Shown here piece by piece: positions 1 to 6,956 of a stretch of DNA of 64,000 bases. How positions within the stretch are numbered: position 1 is the first letter of the stretch; the number at the start of each line of letters is the position of its first letter. Source of the stretch: Streptomyces sp. CG 926 (GTDB lineage: Bacteria > Actinomycetota > Actinomycetes > Streptomycetales > Streptomycetaceae); contig NZ_QGGZ01000008.1 in assembly GCF_003148825.1 (NCBI RefSeq), forward strand, positions 248,001 to 312,000. The letters run 5' to 3'. The position numbers and the translations under genes are program-made. A model generated the notes under the pieces. That model searched no databases and had not been told where the DNA came from. It saw only the letters and a program-made list of their open reading frames with translations.

Positions 1-1
1 G

Positions 2-634
2 AAGGCGGCCGCGACCGAGGCCGACGCGGTGCACCTGTCCGGCACGCTGGTGAGCGGCGGCAAGTCCTTCACCCTCGACATGCGGCTCAAGTCGGACGGC
101 GGCTCCGGCGAGGTCAAGTCCAACGACGACACCTTCCAGCTGCTGCGCGTGGGAGAGCAGCTGTACCTGAAGGCGAGCGCGGCGTTCTGGGGCCAGTCCG
201 ACTCGGCCGGCAAGCTCGGCGACAAGTTCGTGAAGGTGCCCGAGGGCGACCCCTCCTACAAGCAGTTCCGCGGCTTCACCGACATGGACGTGCTGCTGGA
301 CGGGCTGCTCGGACTGGAGGGCAAGCTCGCCAAGGGCTCCTACACCAAGGTCGGGCACACCCGCGCGGTCCAGGTCACTGCGGACGCGGGCAAGGGCGGC
401 AAGCTCTCCGTCTCCCTGGAGGGCACCCCGTACCCGCTGCTGATGGAGCGGGCGGGCGGCGCCGGCCGGGTGGAACTCGCCGAGTGGGGCAAGACGTTCC
501 CGCTGGAGGCGCCCGCGCAGGACCAGACGGTCGACTACGGCTCCCAGCTGCCGACGACCAAGGACCAGAGCGGCGGACCCGCCCCCTCCTCCTCCAAGGG
601 CACCGGCCAGGGCGCGAACCCGACCAAGCCGTGA
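2..634 (+). CDS. Putative lipoprotein, C-terminal part (start outside window)
   Basis: The reading frame is open from the left edge of the window, so the gene is truncated at its 5-prime end and its signal peptide, if any, is not visible. The visible 210 or so residues hold a stretch rich in beta-type segments with a repeated K-S-DGGSGE / GEQLYLKA style. This resembles LppX/LprG-like lipoprotein domains of actinobacteria, which bind lipids at the outer face of the membrane. The last 35 residues are Pro/Ser/Gly/Thr-rich and look disordered. The lipoprotein call is an inference from this resemblance; no lipobox can be seen. The GTG at 29 is in frame but is probably internal. Confidence 0.6.
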   Translation, partial: KAAATEADAVHLSGTLVSGGKSFTLDMRLKSDGGSGEVKSNDDTFQLLRVGEQLYLKASAAFWGQSDSAGKLGDKFVKVPEGDPSYKQFRGFTDMDVLLDGLLGLEGKLAKGSYTKVGHTRAVQVTADAGKGGKLSVSLEGTPYPLLMERAGGAGRVELAEWGKTFPLEAPAQDQTVDYGSQLPTTKDQSGGPAPSSSKGTGQGANPTKP

Positions 635-656
635 CGCTCCGCGGGTGGGCCGGGAG

Positions 657-1178
657 TCAGGATCCGGAGGACACGCCCCGGCGGCGCTTCAGCAACAGCT
701 TCGGCAGCCCCGCCGGAACGGCCCGGCGGGTCGTCGCCGGGGACGGCAGCGGGACGGCGACCAGCGAGCCGTCCGGGAGCTGCGACCGGACCGATTCCGG
801 CTCCAAGCGCAGCAGCCGGCACTCCCGCGCCCACCGCTCGGTCATCTCCTCGGAGTCGGACGCGTTCAGCCGCTTGCCCTTGAGCTCGGCGACCGCCGCC
901 ACCCACTCCTCGCCGCGCGGCGGCACTTCCCGTACTGTCGCCGTCCAGGCCACCAGCCGGCCGCCCTTGTCCTTGCTCCGCACGGTCACCTCGGCCCGCG
1001 CGCCGTCCGCCAGCCCCGGGAACGGCTGCTCGCCGGGCCCGTCGCCCAGCACATGGGCCGCGCCGTCCACCCAGGCGTGCCACAGGGCGCGGTCGGCCCC
1101 GTCGCCGCGCACCCAGATCAGGCCGGACTTCTTGGTGGCCTCCTCGACGAGGGCCAGGTCGAGCGTGCTGAGAGTCAT
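657..1178 (-). CDS. Conserved hypothetical protein, 173 aa
   Basis: The start is the ATG at 1178 (protein begins MTLSTLDLALVEEATKKSGL). The protein carries no recognisable catalytic motif or membrane segment. Its first half has aromatic and acidic residues (LIWVRGDGADRALWHAWVDG) and a short beta-rich core, and it ends in a basic LLLKRRRG tail. It lies on the same strand as corA and 86 bp downstream of it, so it may be read through from corA. Function unknown. Confidence 0.7.
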   Translation of the reverse strand: MTLSTLDLALVEEATKKSGLIWVRGDGADRALWHAWVDGAAHVLGDGPGEQPFPGLADGARAEVTVRSKDKGGRLVAWTATVREVPPRGEEWVAAVAELKGKRLNASDSEEMTERWARECRLLRLEPESVRSQLPDGSLVAVPLPSPATTRRAVPAGLPKLLLKRRRGVSSGS

Positions 1179-1264
1179 GCCGACAGGGTAGGGGGTCGCC
1201 GCACGCCCGCGAGCGGGCGTCCGGGACACGGGTCCGGGAGGGGGTCCGGGACGCCGGTCCGGGC

Positions 1265-2380
1265 TCAGAGCCAGCCGTGCCGGCGCAGTGCGCGGTGGAT
1301 GGTGAAGCAGGAGGCGACGATCGCGACCATCACCATCGGATATCCGTAGCGCCAGTGGAGCTCCGGCATGTGGTCGAAGTTCATCCCGTACACGCCGCAG
1401 ATCATCGTCGGCACGGCGATGATCGCCGCCCAGGAGGTGATCTTGCGCATGTCCTCGTTCTGGGCGACCGTCGCCTGCGCGAGATTGGCCTGGAGGATCG
1501 AGTTCAGCAGCTCGTCGAAACCCACCACCTGCTCGTGCACCCGCGCCAGGTGGTCGGCGACATCGCGGAAGTACTTCTGGATGTCCGGGTCCACCAGCCG
1601 CATCGGCCGCTCGCTCAGCAGCTCCATCGGACGCAGCAGCGGCGAGACCGCCCGCTTGAACTCCAGCACCTCGCGCTTGAGCTGGTAGATGCGGCCCGCG
1701 TCGCCGCCGCGGGCACTGCCCTTGGTCGGGGCGGCGAAGACCTCGCTCTCCACCTCGTCGATGTCGTCCTGCACCGCCGCCGCGACCGCGATGTAGCCGT
1801 CGACGACGTGGTCGGCGATGGAGTGCAGGACCGCCGAGGGGCCCTTGGCGAGGAGCTCCGGGTCGTCCTGCAGGCGGTGGCGCAGCCCCTTGAGGGAGCC
1901 CTGTCCGCCGTGCCGGACGGTGATGACGAAGTCTGGTCCGGTGAAACACATCACCTCGCCGGTCTCCACCACCTCGCTGGTGGCGGTCAGTTCGGCGTGG
2001 TCGACGTAGTGGATCGTCTTGAAGACGGTGAAGAGGGTGTCGTCGTAGCGCTCCAGCTTCGGCCGCTGGTGCGCGTGCACCGCGTCCTCCACGGCCAGCG
2101 GGTGCAGGCCGAAGGTCGCGGCGATCCCCGCGAACTCGGCCTCCGTCGGCTCGTGCAGGCCGATCCAGACGAATCCGCCGTCCTCACGGACCCGGCGGAT
2201 CGCCTCACGGGGCGTCAGGCACGTCGGGCCCAGCACCCGCCGCCCGCCGCGGTACACGGCGCAGTCGACCACCGCGCTGCTCGCCGACGGGTCGCGGGTG
2301 GTGTCGTAGCCGGGCTGTACGGGGGTGGCCCTGCGCAGGGACGGGCGTACGGCCGCACGCAGGTAGGGCAGCATCGACAT
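1265..2380 (-). CDS. corA: CorA family magnesium/divalent cation transporter
   Basis: The 371-aa protein has the CorA layout: a long soluble cytoplasmic N-terminal domain, a long helix, and two C-terminal membrane helices. The signature YGMNF sits at the end of the first membrane helix (GMN about residues 332-334) and is followed by the HMPELHW loop. CorA forms pentameric channels for Mg2+ (also Co2+/Ni2+) in the cytoplasmic membrane. The ATG at 2380 (MSMLPYL) was chosen because AGAAGGAG lies six bases upstream; an ATG at 2434 has no such site. The gene has a long upstream region (to 2769) shared with the divergent SUFU-type gene. Confidence 0.93.
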   Translation of the reverse strand: MSMLPYLRAAVRPSLRRATPVQPGYDTTRDPSASSAVVDCAVYRGGRRVLGPTCLTPREAIRRVREDGGFVWIGLHEPTEAEFAGIAATFGLHPLAVEDAVHAHQRPKLERYDDTLFTVFKTIHYVDHAELTATSEVVETGEVMCFTGPDFVITVRHGGQGSLKGLRHRLQDDPELLAKGPSAVLHSIADHVVDGYIAVAAAVQDDIDEVESEVFAAPTKGSARGGDAGRIYQLKREVLEFKRAVSPLLRPMELLSERPMRLVDPDIQKYFRDVADHLARVHEQVVGFDELLNSILQANLAQATVAQNEDMRKITSWAAIIAVPTMICGVYGMNFDHMPELHWRYGYPMVMVAIVASCFTIHRALRRHGWL

Positions 2381-2769
2381 GGCAGGCTCCTTCTCGCGCA
2401 CGGCTGCGGACCGTACGGGTGGGAGACCCTCCACCGCGGGCGGGCAGGCCCAGGCAGGGGGAGGGAACAGGACGGGAGGACAACGTTCTGCCGTCGCTCT
2501 TCTACTGACCGGCGGATCAGGGGATCGAGCAGATCAAAGGGGGCGGGAAACGCCCGTCACAGAAGTGGAAGAGCGATTGGTACTGCACGATCGACTTCGG
2601 TCCACCGCAGCCCCACCTCCTCCGGCCGGTCCCCCGTGAGGGACGTCCTGTTGCCGGGGCGCTGAAACACCGCTTCTGCGTGCGGCCCCGAACAGCTGTC
2701 AACACTATCAGCCGACGGATGGTCAAGACCCGCCCTTTACCCGCCTGATACGAGTTCTATGCTCGGTTC
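2381..2769. other. 389-bp divergent intergenic region, corA / SUFU-domain gene
   Basis: No credible ORF was found here. On the plus strand a TATGCT hexamer lies six bases before the ATG at 2770. On the minus strand a TTGACA-like hexamer lies near 2700. The corA side would therefore have a leader of some 300 nt. I looked for an M-box style Mg2+ riboswitch there but could not assemble one by eye. Confidence 0.5.
2758..2763 (+). promoter_or_regulatory. -10 hexamer TATGCT, leaderless start
   Basis: TATGCT ends six bases before the ATG at 2770 and there is no Shine-Dalgarno sequence. The transcript probably begins at or next to the start codon. Confidence 0.5.
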
Positions 2770-3354
2770 ATGGCAGAAATTCTGGCCCTCGTGGAGGCCC
2801 GACTGCGCACGGCGTTCGGTGAACCCGACGCACGCGCCGCCGTCACCTTCCTGGGCACCGACCGCATCGAGGTACTCCGTTTCGCCGAGGGCGACCTCGT
2901 GCGGTACGCGACCCTCGGGATGTCCGCGCACCCGATGACCGATCCGACCGCCGTGGTCGCCGACCCCGTACGGGGCCCGCGCGCCGAGCTCGTGCTGACC
3001 GTACGGGCCGGGCTGGCGGCCACCGACAAACTCCTGCGGCCGCTCGCGGTGCTGGCCGCGTCACCCCAGGTCGAGGGGCTGATCGTGGCCCCCGGGGCCT
3101 CGCTGGACGTGGGTGAACCGCTGTGGGACGGGGCCTCCTTCAGCTCCGTCCTCGTGGCGGAACCGGGGGGTCTGGTCGAGGATCTGGAGCTCGACGAGCC
3201 CATGGATCCGGTCCACTTCCTGCCCCTGCTGCCGATGACGGCGAACGAGGCCGCCTGGAAACGCGTGCACGGAGCGGCCGCGCTCCAGGAACGCTGGCTC
3301 GCGCGCGGAACGGACCTGCGGGACCCTTTGCGCAGCGCCGTCGCGTTGGACTGA
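2770..3354 (+). CDS. Suppressor-of-fused (SUFU) domain protein
   Basis: The 194-aa protein matches the bacterial SUFU-domain layout: TDRIEVLRFAEGDLVRYATLGMS near the N-terminus, then RAELVLTVRAG, and a C-terminal HFLPLLPMTANEAAWKRVHG segment. In bacteria this domain is often an immunity protein against polymorphic toxins, but it also occurs alone as a core gene. No toxin gene is next to it here, so the immunity role is unproven. The start ATG is predicted leaderless. It is followed 60 bp later by the DUF6758-type gene on the same strand. Confidence 0.8.
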   Translation: MAEILALVEARLRTAFGEPDARAAVTFLGTDRIEVLRFAEGDLVRYATLGMSAHPMTDPTAVVADPVRGPRAELVLTVRAGLAATDKLLRPLAVLAASPQVEGLIVAPGASLDVGEPLWDGASFSSVLVAEPGGLVEDLELDEPMDPVHFLPLLPMTANEAAWKRVHGAAALQERWLARGTDLRDPLRSAVALD

Positions 3355-3414
3355 GGGTCCGGACGGGTGAGCGTGCCTTGACGGGGGGCCGGGCGGGGAG
3401 GAGCGTGGCTTCTT

Positions 3415-4059
3415 ATGAGGGGTGAACCAAGTTGCCCGAAGTGCGGTGGCCGGGTCAGGGCGCCCGGACTCTTCTCCGACTCCTGGCAGTGCGCGGTGCA
3501 CGGCGCTGTCCACCCCCTGCAACCCGTCATCCCGCCGAGCGTCGAAGGCATGAGCGTGGTGGTGCACCGGGCGCGGGTACCGGTGTGGATGCCCTGGCCG
3601 CTTCCGGTGGGGTGGCTGTTCACGGGGGTCGCGTCCGCGGGTGACGACCGCAGCGGTGGCCGGGCGACGGCGGTGGCCTGTTCGGGCCCCGGCCCGCTGG
3701 GCGGCATCGGCGAGCTGCTGCTGATCGCGGAGGAGCTGGGCGTGGGCCTGGGCGCGCGATACGCGGGCATCGACGGTGTCGACCCCGGCTCGTCCATCGA
3801 CGTATCGGCGCCGCCCCACGCCAAGGTGGTCGCCGCCGGCCGCCCGACACCGCTGTGGCACGTCAAGGGCGGCCCCGACGACCGGGCCGTCTTCGCCGGC
3901 GAGGCGCGCGGCCTGTGGCTCTGGGCGATCGTCTGGCCGGAGCAGTCCGGCCTGCTGATGTACGACGAGCTCGTCCTCACCGACCTGCGCGACGCGGGCG
4001 CCGAGGTCGAGCTCGTTCCGTGCGGGGCCCTGAGTCCGCGCATCCTGGGCCCTGCCTGA
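3415..4059 (+). CDS. DUF6758-type zinc-ribbon protein
   Basis: The 214-aa protein starts with a zinc-ribbon-like knuckle (CPKCGGRV, then C-x-V-H about 16 residues on: SWQCAVHG). A conserved core follows that includes VPVWMPWPLPVGWLFTG and a C-terminal LLMYDELVLTDLRDAGAEVELVPCG. I recall this arrangement as a conserved Streptomyces family of unknown function (DUF6758). There is no signal peptide or clear membrane helix. It sits between the SUFU-type and PHP genes on one strand, which suggests co-transcription. Confidence 0.75.
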   Translation: MRGEPSCPKCGGRVRAPGLFSDSWQCAVHGAVHPLQPVIPPSVEGMSVVVHRARVPVWMPWPLPVGWLFTGVASAGDDRSGGRATAVACSGPGPLGGIGELLLIAEELGVGLGARYAGIDGVDPGSSIDVSAPPHAKVVAAGRPTPLWHVKGGPDDRAVFAGEARGLWLWAIVWPEQSGLLMYDELVLTDLRDAGAEVELVPCGALSPRILGPA

Positions 4060-4121
4060 GGGGGTCCGCGGCCCGGTTATCCTGGAGTGTCCCCCGTACG
4101 TGCGAACCATGGAGCCAGGCT

Positions 4122-4985
4122 GTGCGCATCGACCTGCACGCCCACTCCACGGCCTCCGACGGTACGGACACCCCCGCCGAGCTGGTGCGCAATGCCGCCG
4201 GCGCCGGGCTGGACGTGGTCGCGCTGACCGACCACGACACCGTGCGCGGATACGGCGAGGCCCTCGCGGCCCTGCCCGCCGGACTGACGCTGGTGACCGG
4301 GGCGGAACTCTCCTGCCGGCTCGACGGGGTCGGCGTGCACATGCTCGCGTACCTCTTCGACCCCGAGGAGCCCGAGTTGGCCCGGGAGCGCGAACTCGTC
4401 CGCGACGACCGCACCCCGCGCGCTCAGGCCATGATCGGCAAGCTTCAGGGCCTCGGCGTCGACGTCACCTGGGAGCAGGTGGCGAGGATCGCCGGTGACG
4501 GCTCGGTCGGGCGGCCACACATCGCCACCGCGCTCGTCGAGCTGGGCGTCGTAGCCACCGTCTCGGACGCCTTCACGCCGGACTGGCTCGCCGACGGCGG
4601 CCGCGCGTACGCCGAGAAGCACGAGCTCGACCCGTTCGAGGCCGTGCGCCTGGTGAAGGCGGCCGGCGGGGTCACCGTCCTCGCGCACCCCGCCGCCGTC
4701 AAGCGCGGCCGGTGCGTCTCGGAGTCCGCGATGGCCGACCTGGCGTCCGCGGGCCTGGACGGCATCGAGGTGGACCACATGGACCACGACGCCGACACCC
4801 GTGCGCGGATGCGCGGCCTGGCGGCGGACCTCGGTCTGCTGACCACCGGGTCCAGCGACTACCACGGCAGCCGTAAGACCTGCCGCCTCGGGGAGTACAC
4901 GACCGACCCCGAGATCTACGGCGAGATCACGCGCCGCGCGACGGGAGCCTTCCCGGTGCCGGGCGCCGGCGGACGCGAGCGCTGA
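4122..4985 (+). CDS. PHP domain metal-dependent phosphoesterase
   Basis: The 287-aa protein has the four PHP motifs. Motif I is IDLHAHSTASDGTDTP at the N-terminus, motif II is ALTDHDTVRGY, a VLAHPAA motif lies mid-protein, and SSDYHGS lies near the C-terminus. These His/Asp residues bind a trinuclear metal centre in the family. Relatives hydrolyse 3-prime,5-prime nucleotide bisphosphates or short oligonucleotides (RNase AM/TrpH type). The GTG at 4122 was chosen because GGAG lies seven bases upstream and the PHP motif starts directly after it. A TATCCT hexamer at about 4079-4084 could be its -10 element. Confidence 0.88.
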   Translation: MRIDLHAHSTASDGTDTPAELVRNAAGAGLDVVALTDHDTVRGYGEALAALPAGLTLVTGAELSCRLDGVGVHMLAYLFDPEEPELARERELVRDDRTPRAQAMIGKLQGLGVDVTWEQVARIAGDGSVGRPHIATALVELGVVATVSDAFTPDWLADGGRAYAEKHELDPFEAVRLVKAAGGVTVLAHPAAVKRGRCVSESAMADLASAGLDGIEVDHMDHDADTRARMRGLAADLGLLTTGSSDYHGSRKTCRLGEYTTDPEIYGEITRRATGAFPVPGAGGRER

Positions 4986-5060
4986 CCGGCCGGATCCGGC
5001 CCGCTCCACCCGTCCCACATTTCCTCTTCGCGACACCCCTCTCTTCTGCAAGGCATCACT

Positions 5061-5666
5061 GTGTTTGATTTCGCCGTCTTCGGATCCCTTTTTCTCACCC
5101 TTTTTGTGATTATGGACCCCCCGGGGATCACGCCGATCTTCCTCGCGCTGACCTCCGGCCGTCCCGTCAAGGTGCAGCGCCGTATGGCCTGGCAGGCCGT
5201 CTGCGTGGCCTTCGGTGTCATCGCGGTCTTCGGTATCTGCGGCCAGCAGATCCTGGACTACCTGCACGTCTCCGTCCCGGCGCTGATGATCGCCGGTGGT
5301 CTGCTGCTCCTGCTCATCGCGCTGGACCTGCTCACCGGCAAGAACGACGAGCCGAAGCAGACCAAGGACGTCAACGTGGCGCTGGTCCCGCTCGGTATGC
5401 CGCTGCTGGCCGGCCCCGGCGCGATCGTGTCCGTGATCCTGGCCGTCCAGAAGGCCGACGGCGCCGCCGGGCAGGTCTCGGTCTGGGCCGCGATCGTGGC
5501 CATGCACGTCGTGCTGTGGATCACGATGCGCTACTCGCTGGTGATCATCCGGGTCATCAAGGACGGCGGCGTCGTCCTGGTCACCCGGCTCGCGGGCATG
5601 ATGCTCTCGGCCATCGCCGTCCAGCAGATCATCAACGGCGTGCTCCAGGTGGTCCGGGGCTCCTGA
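5061..5666 (+). CDS. MarC family integral membrane protein
   Basis: The 201-aa protein has about six membrane helices. It carries the MarC-type MDPPGITPIFLALT loop after the first helix and a PLGMPLLAGPGAI loop in the middle. Family members are multi-TM proteins of the cytoplasmic membrane whose substrate is not established; the old link to antibiotic resistance was withdrawn for E. coli MarC. The start is GTG at 5061 with AAGG about eight bases upstream. A perfect 13-bp hairpin follows the stop. Confidence 0.88.
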   Translation: MFDFAVFGSLFLTLFVIMDPPGITPIFLALTSGRPVKVQRRMAWQAVCVAFGVIAVFGICGQQILDYLHVSVPALMIAGGLLLLLIALDLLTGKNDEPKQTKDVNVALVPLGMPLLAGPGAIVSVILAVQKADGAAGQVSVWAAIVAMHVVLWITMRYSLVIIRVIKDGGVVLVTRLAGMMLSAIAVQQIINGVLQVVRGS

Positions 5667-5693
5667 CGTCCGGCGGTCCGCCGCTCATGCGAA

Positions 5694-5722
5694 CGCCCCC
5701 GCACCGGTCCGGTGCGGGGGCG
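5694..5722. terminator. Bidirectional hairpin between marC-like gene and small ORF
   Basis: A perfect 13-bp stem (5694-5706 with 5710-5722) has a 3-nt loop. It is G+C-rich and has no clear U-tract, as is common in Streptomyces. It lies between two convergent genes. Confidence 0.75.
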
Positions 5723-5742
5723 TCGACGTCTCGTGCGGTGCG

Positions 5743-5895
5743 TCAGCAGGACGCACTCTCGGCCGGTCGGATCAGGATGCGCTGGCCGACGGCTGCGGCC
5801 TGCTGCACGATCCGGTTGACGGAGGCCGCGTCGACGACGGTGCTGTCCACGGCGGACCCGTCGACGTCGTCCAGGCGCAGAATCTCGAAGCGCAT
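5743..5895 (-). CDS. Conserved 50-aa protein of unknown function
   Basis: The ORF encodes 50 residues beginning MRFEILRLDDVDGSAVDST and ending RPAESASC. AAGGGAG lies seven bases before the ATG at 5895. I recall closely similar short proteins in many Streptomyces, which argues that it is a real gene. It has no membrane helix. Its sequence is acidic at the front, with a conserved-looking VDAASVNRIVQQAAA helix in the middle and a single C-terminal Cys. Function unknown; a peptide precursor or a small regulatory protein are both possible. Confidence 0.7.
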   Translation of the reverse strand: MRFEILRLDDVDGSAVDSTVVDAASVNRIVQQAAAVGQRILIRPAESASC

Positions 5896-5991
5896 GGGGC
5901 TTCTCCCTTCGTCAGTGTTTCGCTTGCACTGGTTCAACGAAGTGTAGGCCGCAATCATTCCCTACGCTAACGAAATTTTTTCACTGGCTAA

Positions 5992-6849
5992 CTATGAGCC
6001 GGCGCAGGAGTCCCAGAACGCGGCCAGCTCGCGCGCCGTCGTGGCCGGATCCTCGGCGTTCGGGGAGTGGTCCGTACCCGGCACGATCACCCGCCGCGCC
6101 CCCAGGCGCCGGGCCGTCTCGTCCAGCAGCGGCACCGGCCAGGCCTGGTCCACAGCCCCGGACAGGACCAGCTTCGGCAGATCGACGCGGCTCAGCTCCG
6201 CCACCCGGTCCGGCTCGCAGATCAGCGTCCGACCGGTGACGATCAGCTGCTCGGGGACGGTCGCCAGCCACCGCTCCCGCAGGAAGTGCGCGAGCTCCGG
6301 AGAGTCGGCGGCGGCGTCCGCGGGATCATGGGCCCGCATCGCCGCCCAGATCCCGGGCATGTCGTCGCCCATCGCCTCCAGCGCGGCGACCAGCAGCTTC
6401 GTCCGGGCCTGCTGCTCCTCGGAGATCGCGGCCGGCCCGCTGCTCATCAGGGTGAGCGAGGCGAAGGGCGAGGCGTCGCGCAGCACGGCGGCGCGGGAGA
6501 TCAGCCCGCCGAGCGAGTGACCTACCAGATGCACGCGGTCCCCGCCCAGCGCGTGGACCTGCGCGAGGACGTCCCGCGCCAGCTCCTCCAAGGCGTACGG
6601 GGCCTCCTCGCGCGGGCCCGGGGTCTCGTGCTGGCCGCGGCCGTCCACCGCGACGACCCGGTACCCGGCGGCCGCCAGCGGCTCCAGGAGACCGATGAAG
6701 TCCTCCTTGCTGCCCGTGAAACCGGGGACCAGCAGGGCGGTGCCGTGTACGGGCTCACCCGCCTCGTGCACGGCGAAAGCGCCGCGCTCGGTGGTGAGGA
6801 GGTACGCGCGGGCGGCGGAGGGCAGGGAAAGGCGCGGCGGCTTGCTCAT
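5992..6849 (-). CDS. Alpha/beta hydrolase
   Basis: The 285-aa protein has the alpha/beta hydrolase fold signatures. The oxyanion region is LLVPGFTGSKEDF, the nucleophile elbow is GHSLGG with Ser as nucleophile, the acid is probably Asp in LSGAVDQAWP, and the catalytic His is in PGTDHSPNAEDP. There is no signal peptide, so it acts in the cytoplasm. The substrate cannot be told from the sequence. It lies downstream of the helicase gene on the same strand with a 107-bp gap. Confidence 0.85.
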   Translation of the reverse strand: MSKPPRLSLPSAARAYLLTTERGAFAVHEAGEPVHGTALLVPGFTGSKEDFIGLLEPLAAAGYRVVAVDGRGQHETPGPREEAPYALEELARDVLAQVHALGGDRVHLVGHSLGGLISRAAVLRDASPFASLTLMSSGPAAISEEQQARTKLLVAALEAMGDDMPGIWAAMRAHDPADAAADSPELAHFLRERWLATVPEQLIVTGRTLICEPDRVAELSRVDLPKLVLSGAVDQAWPVPLLDETARRLGARRVIVPGTDHSPNAEDPATTARELAAFWDSCAGS

Positions 6850-6956
6850 GGCCCGAGGTTACCGGCCCGTAGGGGCGTCGGCGCGGCCCGGGCAGACCGA
6901 TGGCCCCGGCCCCCTCGGAACGGGATCGGGGCCATCGGCGGGGTGCTGCGTGAGGC

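Noticed and set aside
2381..2769. Mg2+-sensing M-box riboswitch upstream of corA
   Set aside because: No recognisable conserved core could be read on the minus strand; a covariance-model search would be needed to decide.
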